This document shows, piece by piece, positions 44,056-51,037 of a DNA stretch of 64,000 nt (position 1 is the first letter of the stretch; every line of letters begins with the position of its first letter). A program made the translations under genes and the position numbers. Origin of the DNA: JANWXR01 sp964608265 (GTDB taxonomy: Bacteria; Chloroflexota; Anaerolineae; Anaerolineales; UBA6663). The notes under the pieces are model-generated. The model worked only from the letters and a program-made list of their open reading frames with translations, ran no database searches and had not been told where the DNA came from. The DNA is taken from the NCBI GenBank assembly GCA_964608265.1, contig CAZSNP010000018.1, forward strand, positions 1-64,000, read 5' to 3'.

Positions 44056-44117
44056 AGGACGAGCAGGGCTGGTTTGCGGTCAAGGGCCACCCGGCGGAGG
44101 CGATGCCGAAGCCGTGA
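44056..44117 (+). pseudogene. Duplicated tail of the glycosidase-like gene
   Basis: These 62 bp match the last 74 bp of the gene ending at 43476, including DEQGWFAVKGHPAEAM and the stop, with a 12-bp deletion between two GAGGCGATG repeats and a few substitutions. No upstream domain remains. The DUF2283 pair lies between the two copies. Confidence 0.85.
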
Positions 44118-44129
44118 AGTGGGAACGGG

Positions 44130-44459
44130 CTAATTTGCCCAGAGCCACAACAACCTGAGTGCGCCCGCCGCAAGCGTCAATCCAATCAACCAGACCGCCA
44201 GCGACTTCGCCTGGGGGACAACCAGTGGATTTTGGTGTAGCTCCCGATGGAGCTTGGCCCAGACGGCTAACAGACCCGCAACAATTGCAGTGGTTGCTGT
44301 GAAATTTGAAGTCAACACAAGAGGGATCACCCCCATCAACCCAACCACAAGCACCGTGCGACGGATGCCTCGACTCGAGTCGTAGTTGGATAGGGTGAGG
44401 TCGCCTGCGATTCGTTCACTCGCGTTGATGAGGACACGCAGTTTACGGGCCTTGTCCAT
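44130..44459 (-). CDS. Small membrane protein, unknown
   Basis: This 109 aa protein has a basic helical start (MDKARKLRVLINASERIAGD) and three hydrophobic segments (VLVVGLMGVIPLVL, TTAIVAGLLAVWA, LAVWLIGLTLAAGALRLLW). No family is recognised. The start coincides with the region where another minus-strand frame (44336-44668) ends, so a frameshift joining the two is possible. Confidence 0.5.
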   Translation of the reverse strand: MDKARKLRVLINASERIAGDLTLSNYDSSRGIRRTVLVVGLMGVIPLVLTSNFTATTAIVAGLLAVWAKLHRELHQNPLVVPQAKSLAVWLIGLTLAAGALRLLWLWAN

Positions 44460-44668
44460 TGGAAACTCGCGGTAGCCAACCCCCCGCCCAATGGCACAAG
44501 CCAACTCACCGACTTAAGCACCAAGTGAATCTTGCCGGCCTTCTCGATAAGCAAAACGCTTTCAGTTGCTTGACCCAGCTTCAGGCTTCCGATGCCGACA
44601 GATTGCTGCTCTATCGGGCCGAAGTCCATAACTACGTTGCCGACGAATAGCCAATCGAGCACGCTCAT
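44336..44668 (-). CDS. Doubtful ORF, possible 5' part of the preceding membrane protein gene
   Basis: The frame encodes MSVLDWLFVGNVVMDFGPIE and a beta-rich stretch up to about GGGLATASFQW, then turns into low-quality sequence where it overlaps the 44130-44459 gene. The first 70 residues look protein-like and the rest does not, suggesting a disrupted or frameshifted gene. Confidence 0.3.
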   Translation of the reverse strand: MSVLDWLFVGNVVMDFGPIEQQSVGIGSLKLGQATESVLLIEKAGKIHLVLKSVSWLVPLGGGLATASFQWTRPVNCVSSSTRVNESQATSPYPTTTRVEASVARCLWLG

Positions 44669-44685
44669 TGCAAGTGACTTTTCCG

Positions 44686-44841
44686 TTACGTGTGCAGCTT
44701 GATAGGAGTTTCTTGCTTGACCAATGCCGCGCCACAATGCGGACAGAAATCCGCCCCCGGCATAAGCTTGTGCCCGTTGCGGCAACGGAAGTCCTGAGCA
44801 TGATGGCGGAGTACAATCCGTACACCGTCCATCGCATCCAT
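44686..44841 (-). CDS. Short zinc-ribbon protein or fragment
   Basis: A 51 aa frame ends in FRCRNGHKLMPGADFCPHCG, a zinc-ribbon-like knuckle with three Cys and one His, then KQETPIKLHT. Several upstream starts exist; the ATG at MDAMDGV is the shortest that keeps the ribbon. It may be the remnant of a larger zinc-ribbon membrane protein that included the two frames downstream. Confidence 0.4.
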   Translation of the reverse strand: MDAMDGVRIVLRHHAQDFRCRNGHKLMPGADFCPHCGAALVKQETPIKLHT

Positions 44842-45162
44842 GCCTTCATGACGGCCATCCCTCCATTGGCGCGCGCCGTGGTTTCGTGCCAAGCCGCCAG
44901 GCCGCCAAGTTTGTTTTCTTTGCGACTTTGCGTCCCGGCGCGAGACAAGCCGTTCGCCGTGGGCGCGCGGAGGCACGGCGACGAGTCGCACCCCACACTA
45001 CGCCGGACTGCGCGAGTTGCCTGACAGCCATCGGAAATCGCTCGGCTATTCGGCGGCGCAACGCGCGCGCAACAACGGCGGATATCGGCGCAACGACCTT
45101 TGCCCATCTGAAGCTGACACAAACTCCAATGCCATGTAAAATGTCCCCCGCAAAGGAGCGAC
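44842..45162 (+). promoter_or_regulatory. Gap upstream of lspA with its promoter (45114-45142)
   Basis: No gene is supported between the zinc-ribbon frame and lspA. CTGACA (45114-45119), a 17-nt spacer and TAAAAT (45137-45142) form a promoter; AAAGGAG then lies six to seven bases before the lspA ATG. Confidence 0.68.
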
Positions 45163-45696
45163 ATGACAAAGAGAGTAATCAACCAGTCCATCGTTTTTTG
45201 GGTGGCAGGGCTGGTTATCCTGATCGACCAATACACAAAATACCTGGTGCGCGCCAACCTCGCGGTGGGCGAACAGTGGATGCCGATCGAAGGCCTGGCC
45301 CCGTACTTCCGCCTGATCCACATCGAAAACAACGGCGCGGCCTTCGGCATGTTCCAGTCGGGCGGCACCCTCTTCACCGTCGTCGCCATCGTCGTCTCGG
45401 CCGTCATCATTTATTACGCCATGCGTTTGGGCGAGGGGCAGTGGCTGTTGCGGTTTGTGCTCGGCTTGCAGTTGGGCGGGGCGATCGGCAACCTAATCGA
45501 CCGGCTGGTCAACGGGCCGGTGACCGACTTCTTCAACCTGCTGGGCTTTCTCAATACCCCGATCTTCAACGTGGCCGACCTCAGCATCACGACCGGCGTC
45601 ATCGTGCTGGCGCTGCTGATGTGGCGCGAGTCGCGGGAGGCCAAAGCTCACGCCCGGCCGCCCGAGACCATCAGCCCGGCTGACCCGTCGGCGTAG
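45163..45696 (+). CDS. lspA: Lipoprotein signal peptidase (signal peptidase II)
   Basis: The 177 aa protein has four TM helices and the aspartic-protease signatures GNLIDRLVNGPVTDFFN and FNVADLSITTG carrying the two catalytic Asp. The early NNGAAFGMF is the conserved NxGAAFG motif. It cleaves signal peptides of diacylglyceryl-modified prolipoproteins in the membrane. It has its own promoter and a strong RBS, and is followed two bases later by rluD. Confidence 0.96.
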   Translation: MTKRVINQSIVFWVAGLVILIDQYTKYLVRANLAVGEQWMPIEGLAPYFRLIHIENNGAAFGMFQSGGTLFTVVAIVVSAVIIYYAMRLGEGQWLLRFVLGLQLGGAIGNLIDRLVNGPVTDFFNLLGFLNTPIFNVADLSITTGVIVLALLMWRESREAKAHARPPETISPADPSA

Positions 45697-45698
45697 CT

Positions 45699-46613
45699 GT
45701 GGGACGCACCCTCACCTTCGAGGCGGCTGGTCGCGGCGAGCGACTGGACCGCCTCATCGTCGCGCAACTCCCCGAACTCTCACGCACGCTGGTGCAACGG
45801 TTGATCGCGGACGGCGAGGTCCGCGTCGGCGAGGCCGTCATCCGCAAGCCCGCACACCGGTTGGAGCGCGCGGCGCAGATCGTCGTGCATCTGCCTGCGC
45901 CTGCGCCCAGCATGGCCGTCGCCGAGGACATCCCGCTCAATATCGTCTTCGAGAACGACGACTTGATCGTCGTCAACAAACCGGCCGGGATGGTGGTGCA
46001 TCCGGCCGCCGGACACAGCCGCGGAACGCTCGTCAACGCAGTGCTCGGGCATGATCCCCACCTGGAGGGGGTGGGCGACGAGACGCGCCCCGGCATCGTG
46101 CACCGCCTCGACAAAGAGACGAGCGGCCTGATCGTGGTGGCGAAGAACGACGCCGCGCATCACGCGCTGCAAAAGCAATTTGCCGACCGAACGGTGGAGA
46201 AGGTCTATCTGGCATTGGTGGATGGCGCGCCGCCCACCGACACCGGCCGGATCGAGGCGGCGATTGGCCGCGACCCGAACGAGCGCAAACGCATGGCCAT
46301 CGTCCCGCACGCCAAAGGGCGCGAAGCCGTCACCGAATACAGCGTGCGCGAGCGCTTCGACGCGCATACGCTCGTCGAGTGCCGGTTGCTCACCGGCCGC
46401 ACGCATCAAATCCGCCTGCATCTGGCCTACCTCAATTGCCCCATCGTCGGCGACACCGTCTACGGCCGCCGCAAGGCGAGCCTGCCGCTGAGCCGGCACT
46501 TTCTGCACGCCGCCCGGCTGACGCTTACGTTGCCCGGTGAGGGTGGGCGCAAAACATTCGTCGCCCCGCTCCCGGACGAGCTAGAACGTATGCTCCAAGC
46601 GTTGCGGAGATGA
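45699..46613 (+). CDS. rluD: 23S rRNA pseudouridine synthase, RluA/RluD family
   Basis: The 304 aa protein has an N-terminal S4 domain (ERLDRLIVAQLPELSRTLVQ) and a catalytic domain with HRLDKETSGLIVVAKN (catalytic Asp), GRTHQIRLHLAYL and FLHAARL. It starts with GTG two bases after lspA. The lspA-rluD pairing is widespread. The exact rRNA position modified cannot be read from sequence, although RluD is the usual match. Confidence 0.93.
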   Translation: MGRTLTFEAAGRGERLDRLIVAQLPELSRTLVQRLIADGEVRVGEAVIRKPAHRLERAAQIVVHLPAPAPSMAVAEDIPLNIVFENDDLIVVNKPAGMVVHPAAGHSRGTLVNAVLGHDPHLEGVGDETRPGIVHRLDKETSGLIVVAKNDAAHHALQKQFADRTVEKVYLALVDGAPPTDTGRIEAAIGRDPNERKRMAIVPHAKGREAVTEYSVRERFDAHTLVECRLLTGRTHQIRLHLAYLNCPIVGDTVYGRRKASLPLSRHFLHAARLTLTLPGEGGRKTFVAPLPDELERMLQALRR

Positions 46614-46661
46614 TAAAATCAGCCGGCGTTGATCACGGCCCATCGCCCCCAAGGAGCCTGA

Positions 46662-47498
46662 ATGAAAGAAGTGACCGTTGCCACTGTGCAGATGAAGCCC
46701 AAACTGGGCGAGGTCGAAGACAACCTCGTCAAGATGGCCGACCTGGTGGCCAAGATCGCCGGCCAGCAAAAAGTTGATTTGATCGTCTTTCCCGAGCTTA
46801 TCACCACGGGCTATGAGTGCGGCGTGCGGTTTGTGGATCTGGCGCAGCGCGTGCCCGGCTCCTCGGTCAACGTCATGGCGCAGCGCGCGCAGGAGTTCGG
46901 CGTGCACATCGCCTTTGGCCTGCCGTCGAAGGAGAAAGTCGAGTCGATCATCTTCAACTCGACCGTCCTCCTCGGGCCGGATGGTGAACTGATCGGCGAG
47001 TACCGCAAGGTGCACCTCAAGGGCGAGGAGCGCATGGCCTTCCGCGCCGGCTACAAATATCCGATCTTCGAGACGACGCTCGGCAACATCGCGTTGTTGT
47101 CGGGCTACGATCTGGCCTTCCCCGAGGCGGCGCGCAGTTGTGCCCTCGACGGCGCGCAGTTGTTGCTCGTGTGCGCCAACTACGAGAAGCCGCACCGCGA
47201 CGAGTGGCGGACCTACGTGCTGGCGCGCGCGTACGAGAACGCGATGTTCGTCGCCGCCGCCAATCGCGTGGGCGATGATGTGACGTATTCGTTCTTTGGC
47301 GATTCGATGATCGTTGGGCCGCGCGGCCAGGTGTACGCCACGCTGGCCGGTGAGGTGGATCCGAAGACCAGCGAGCCGGCGGAAGGGTATGCTGTGGCGC
47401 GCATTGATTTGAACGAAGTCCGCCAGCGCCGCGAGGAATTTCAGACCATCCAAAACCGCGAGCCTGACACCTACAAGGCCCTCGTGCGTAAGTATTGA
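46662..47498 (+). CDS. Nitrilase-superfamily protein lacking the catalytic Cys
   Basis: The 278 aa protein has the CN-hydrolase fold with Glu in IVFPELITTGYE and Lys in YRKVHLKGEE. At the nucleophile position, however, the usual CYD reads SGYDLAFPEAA: codon GGC (Gly) stands where TGC (Cys) is expected. The rest of the fold, including WRTYVLARAYENAMFVAAAN, is intact. AAGGAG lies six bases before the ATG. It may be a pseudoenzyme or a non-hydrolytic member; a single-base error is the alternative. Confidence 0.86.
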   Translation: MKEVTVATVQMKPKLGEVEDNLVKMADLVAKIAGQQKVDLIVFPELITTGYECGVRFVDLAQRVPGSSVNVMAQRAQEFGVHIAFGLPSKEKVESIIFNSTVLLGPDGELIGEYRKVHLKGEERMAFRAGYKYPIFETTLGNIALLSGYDLAFPEAARSCALDGAQLLLVCANYEKPHRDEWRTYVLARAYENAMFVAAANRVGDDVTYSFFGDSMIVGPRGQVYATLAGEVDPKTSEPAEGYAVARIDLNEVRQRREEFQTIQNREPDTYKALVRKY

Positions 47499-47845
47499 TG
47501 CCCGCGACCCACGATCAGCAACTCGCCCGCTTGCTCGCCGCGGCCAGCCTCATCACCGGCGGGCTGTGGCTTGTGTTTTCGCTGACCCCCATCCCCTTCA
47601 CCACGCTGCTCGGCTCGCCGTTCGCGCTGATCACGTTTATCCTGGCGGGCTTCACGCGCCCGTGGGCGCAACAACTCGGCGAACGCTCAGCGGTGCGGCG
47701 CACGACGTGGGCGTTGGGGCTGGGCTGCGCGGGTTGTCTGTGGCAGGTCGTCGTCATCACCCTCTTCGTCACCGTCGGCGGCACGGTGGTGTGGAGCGGG
47801 GGGAGATCGCTGCTCGACTATTTGCGAGGCACGCCCACCCCATGA
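47498..47845 (+). CDS. Small membrane protein, unknown
   Basis: This 115 aa protein has three or four hydrophobic segments (about residues 10-28, 35-50, 70-95) with FTTLLGSPFALITFILAGF. No family is recognised. Its ATG overlaps the nitrilase-like stop by one base and its stop overlaps the aldolase start by ATGA, so the three genes form one coupled unit. Confidence 0.62.
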   Translation: MPATHDQQLARLLAAASLITGGLWLVFSLTPIPFTTLLGSPFALITFILAGFTRPWAQQLGERSAVRRTTWALGLGCAGCLWQVVVITLFVTVGGTVVWSGGRSLLDYLRGTPTP

Positions 47846-48894
47846 GTCTTGCCAACGGACTGATTGATCTGCGGAGTGACACCGTCACTCATCCGACGCC
47901 TGAGATGCGGCGCGCGATGGCGCAGGCCGAGGTGGGTGATGATGTCTGGCGGGATGACTTCACCGTGCAGCGGCTGGAGGAACGAGCCGCGGAGCTCACC
48001 GGTCACGAAGCCGGGCTGTTTGTCGCCTCCGGCACGATGGGCAACCTCGTCGCGCTGCTCACCCACTGCGGGCGCGGGCACGAAATCATCCTCGGCCATC
48101 GCGCGCACATCTACCTCGAAGAAGCCGGTGGGCTGGCCGCCCTCGGTGGGCTGATGGCCGCGACGGTGCCCAATCAACCCGACGGCAGCCTGCGCCTCGA
48201 TGACGTCGCGAACGCCATCCGCAGCGAAGATGAGCATCATCCGCGCACCCGCCTCATCTGTCTCGAGAACACCCAGAACATCTGCGGCGGCGTGCCGCTG
48301 ACGGCGGCGTACACGCGCCGGCTCGCCGACCTCGCCCATCAATACAATCTGAAACTCCACCTCGACGGGGCGCGGATCTTCAACGCCGCCGTCGCGCAGG
48401 GCGTGCCGGCCGCCGATCTTGCCGGCCCGGCGGATAGCGTGATGTTCTGCCTGTCGAAAGGGCTGAGTTGTCCGGTTGGCTCGCTGGTGTGTGGATCGCG
48501 TGACTTCATCGCTGAGGCGCGTCGCGCGCGCAAGCTGGTGGGCGGCGGGATGCGGCAGGTGGGTGTGCTGGCCGCGGCCGGCCTCGTCGCTCTGGAGTCG
48601 ATGATCGAACGCCTTGACGACGATCACGCCAACGCCCGCCGCCTGGCCGATGGCCTGCGCGAGGTCGCCGCGATTGAGATTGATGCCGGATCGCCGCACA
48701 CCAACATGCTGTATTTCACCCTGACGAGGGCGGCGAAACTCGCCGTGCCGGAATTGATCGCGCAGATGCGCACGCACGGCATCTTGATTGACGGCGCGTA
48801 CGATACGGGCCGCTTCCGCTTGGTCACTCACGCCTGGGTGAATGCGGCGGATGTGGACAAAACCGTAGCCGCTTTGCGTGAGTTGTTGAATTGA
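47842..48894 (+). CDS. ltaE: Low-specificity L-threonine aldolase
   Basis: The 350 aa PLP enzyme of fold type I begins DLRSDTVTHPTPEMRRAMA and has EVGDDVW, the PLP-contact HLDGARIFNA and the Schiff-base Lys in CLSKGLSCPVGSLV. It cleaves L-threonine or allo-threonine to glycine and acetaldehyde. Length and motifs are typical. The ATG lies in an ATGA overlap. A terminator-like hairpin follows. Confidence 0.95.
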   Translation: MSLANGLIDLRSDTVTHPTPEMRRAMAQAEVGDDVWRDDFTVQRLEERAAELTGHEAGLFVASGTMGNLVALLTHCGRGHEIILGHRAHIYLEEAGGLAALGGLMAATVPNQPDGSLRLDDVANAIRSEDEHHPRTRLICLENTQNICGGVPLTAAYTRRLADLAHQYNLKLHLDGARIFNAAVAQGVPAADLAGPADSVMFCLSKGLSCPVGSLVCGSRDFIAEARRARKLVGGGMRQVGVLAAAGLVALESMIERLDDDHANARRLADGLREVAAIEIDAGSPHTNMLYFTLTRAAKLAVPELIAQMRTHGILIDGAYDTGRFRLVTHAWVNAADVDKTVAALRELLN

Positions 48895-48940
48895 GGCGAG
48901 GCAGCGGGATGTGCACGCAAAGGCCGTCAGCCAGTGGGCA

Positions 48941-48974
48941 GACCGACGCGGTGTCGAAGACCGCATCGGTCTTT
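48941..48974 (+). terminator. Terminator-like hairpin after threonine aldolase
   Basis: A 12-nt stem GACCGACGCGGT (48941-48952) with ACCGCATCGGTC (48960-48971), with one mismatch, is followed by TTTCCCC. Outside it, GTGCACGCA and TGCGTGCAC form a further inverted pair. Confidence 0.68.
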
Positions 48975-49037
48975 CCCCGACAACTTGTGCGTGCACACCG
49001 GAGTGGGTGCGACATTGACGCCCATAAATCGGTGTGA

Positions 49038-49043
49038 TATAGT
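49038..49043 (+). promoter_or_regulatory. -10 box of tRNA-Asp
   Basis: TATAGT at 49038-49043 lies 10 bases before the mature 5' end of tRNA-Asp and could drive it with almost no leader. Confidence 0.5.
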
Positions 49044-49053
49044 CGCGCCCGCT

Positions 49054-49128
49054 GGACCCGTGGTGTAGCTGGCCCAACACGCGGCCCTGTCAAGGCCGAG
49101 ACCGCGGGTTCGAATCCCGTCGGGTCCG
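49054..49128 (+). tRNA. tRNA-Asp (GTC)
   Basis: Acceptor GGACCCG (49054-49060) pairs with CGGGTCC (49121-49127). A D arm, anticodon stem CGGCC/GGCCG with loop CTGTCAA (anticodon GTC) and a T arm with TTCGAAT follow; the discriminator is G. CCA is not encoded. The 3' half is antisense to the last codons of the serine recombinase frame. Confidence 0.96.
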
Positions 49129-50616
49129 CTCCAGACATACTTCCATAAGAAGCGGGTAGAACTCAGCTTTGGGTTGCAGGCCAACCACACGCTTCCCACG
49201 GACATAAACTCTTTCGAGCATCGCTTGGAAGAGTTTTTGCTTTTGAGAGGGGGTCATTTTGGAGTAAAACGACGGCAGGTCGCGCAACAATTTCGTCGCC
49301 TGACCCAAGTCTGGCGCCTCGACCGGCTTGAGCGCATCCAATTCAGTGCGCGCCTGGTCGAGACGCCGATGATATTCATCGGCGTCCAACATGCCTTCGA
49401 TAAACTGATCGCGTAGACGACTGATCTTACCCTCAATCCGCTTACGACCTCGCTGTACCTCGGCGGCCATTGACTTTGATTGAATGCGTTGCAGTATGGC
49501 GGCTTCTGCAGTGGTAGGCAATTGGATCCCCATCAGATAGCCAGACAGTTGACTCTCGATTGTTTCTGCCCGAATGAGGGATGGGTTGGAACACTCGTCA
49601 TCGTAATCGCGAGCCGGATCGCGATAGTATTGATGGTCCTTGATCATCTGGCCTCGCAGGGCCCGCTGGCAATCGGCGCAAAAAATCAGGCGCGACAAAA
49701 GATATATGCGCGAGGGATGATTGGGAGCTCTAGGTTCCGATCGCCGTTTACGACGGATCGCCTGACACTCATCATAAAACGGCTTGCTGATCAGCGCAGG
49801 ATGTCTGCCTGGATAGTGCTGGCCTTTGTAGGTCACCACGCCGTAATAAAATGGATTGGTGAGCATTGCGCGGACTGTGTCTTTATTGAAAGGGGTCGAA
49901 CCGCGCTTCCCGCGCGATCGATACTTGGCTTCGTTCAAGATCCGGGCAATATCCAGGTCGCTATGTAGACTCGAGTGCATGGTCTTCCACGCCAGTCGGG
50001 CGCCATCAACGGTGGCCGGATCAAATTCTGCGGTTTCTCTGTCAACGCGGCGATAGCCGAAAGGTAGATCGCCATTCCACAATCCCTTTTCGGCGCGTGC
50101 GAATTTGCCCTTTTTGGTTTCGGAGCTGAGGTTGTCCAGGTACCATTCGGCGAAAGCGGCCAGTAAAGTCAGCATGACTTTGCCAATAGGTGTGGTGAAG
50201 TCGAACTGTTCTGTGGCGGAAGCATAGGCTACGCCGCGCTGATTGAACTCGCGCAGATAAGCCAGGATGTCTGTGATGGAGCGCGAGAATCGATCTAGCT
50301 TGTGGGTCAGCACGACGTCGCATTGCCCGTCACGTACGGCTGCGATCAATTTTTGGAAGCCGGGTCGTTGATCAGTCTTGCCGGATGATTTGACGCGCTT
50401 CTTTGTCCCTTGGTTGGCTGAAGCCATATCGTGGCCGGAGGCGTCCAGACCGTCTTCTGGATCCAGGTAAACGGCCACTATTCTCCAGCCCCGCTGGTCC
50501 GCAAACGATTTGCAGACCTTAAGCTGTGCGCTCAGGCTGTGACCCTCACGGGCTTGCTCCTCGGTTGAGACTCGCAGGTAAATTGCGACCCGGTTTTCTG
50601 TTTTGGTGAGCACCAT
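49090..50616 (-). CDS. Large serine recombinase (resolvase/integrase family)
   Basis: The 508 aa protein has an N-terminal catalytic domain (VAIYLRVSTEEQAREGHSL with the nucleophile Ser, THKLDRFSRS, TPIGKVMLTLLAAFAEW), a recombinase domain (PFGYRRVDRET, NPFYYGVVTYKG), a zinc-ribbon (FCADCQRALRG...ECSNP) and a C-terminal coiled coil. This is the plan of large serine integrases of phages and integrative elements. The last 13 codons (RTRRDSNPRSRP) are read from the antisense strand of tRNA-Asp, so the frame's end is contributed by the tRNA. Base composition is clearly less GC-rich than its neighbours, a sign of transfer. Confidence 0.93.
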   Translation of the reverse strand: MVLTKTENRVAIYLRVSTEEQAREGHSLSAQLKVCKSFADQRGWRIVAVYLDPEDGLDASGHDMASANQGTKKRVKSSGKTDQRPGFQKLIAAVRDGQCDVVLTHKLDRFSRSITDILAYLREFNQRGVAYASATEQFDFTTPIGKVMLTLLAAFAEWYLDNLSSETKKGKFARAEKGLWNGDLPFGYRRVDRETAEFDPATVDGARLAWKTMHSSLHSDLDIARILNEAKYRSRGKRGSTPFNKDTVRAMLTNPFYYGVVTYKGQHYPGRHPALISKPFYDECQAIRRKRRSEPRAPNHPSRIYLLSRLIFCADCQRALRGQMIKDHQYYRDPARDYDDECSNPSLIRAETIESQLSGYLMGIQLPTTAEAAILQRIQSKSMAAEVQRGRKRIEGKISRLRDQFIEGMLDADEYHRRLDQARTELDALKPVEAPDLGQATKLLRDLPSFYSKMTPSQKQKLFQAMLERVYVRGKRVVGLQPKAEFYPLLMEVCLERTRRDSNPRSRP

Positions 50617-51037
50617 AGCGCGCTAAGCAGTATCGTTGAAGATACAGAGTGTATCATGAGATAGAGCGCTTGCGAGGGCGGAGGCGAAGATTTCCAGCAC
50701 ATAATCGGGCAAGGTGTCCGGCATGGGTAAACTATCGGCTTGGGTTTGGGTCATACCGGCTGGCGGCAACACTTGCGGGACAAACGGGATGGTCAGTGAC
50801 GGGTGTGCGGCCGATGGTAGGGCAGTGTTCGGCGGACTGAACTCGTTGAAGGTGGGAAGCGTTCGACCGGTCATGATACGCTGCCGCCAGTCTAAGAGGC
50901 TTGTTGGCTGCGAAATCCTCGAGACAGCCTCGAGTTTGCGGTATCCTTTGGTGCGTATGAGAGGGAGTGTTCAACCAGTCGGCCAGTCGGCTCGCGATGT
51001 GACTGTCTCCACACTCTCGCATACAATGGGGCTGCCG
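50617..51037 (+). promoter_or_regulatory. Gap with promoter of the TIR-NACHT gene (50999-51027)
   Basis: No gene is supported. GTGACT (50999-51004), a 17-nt spacer and TACAAT (51022-51027) form a promoter. The chosen start at 51038 lies 10 bases beyond the -10, again a leaderless arrangement. Longer upstream frames reaching back to 50714 show no protein-like sequence. Confidence 0.58.

Noticed and set aside
50623..50874. 83-codon minus-strand ORF upstream of the TIR-NACHT gene
   Set aside because: Low-complexity, no RBS and no recognisable domain; region holds the promoter of the neighbouring gene.
50714..51037. N-terminal extension of the TIR-NACHT frame
   Set aside because: The 108 extra residues are not protein-like and precede the promoter at 50999-51027; start at 51038 preferred.
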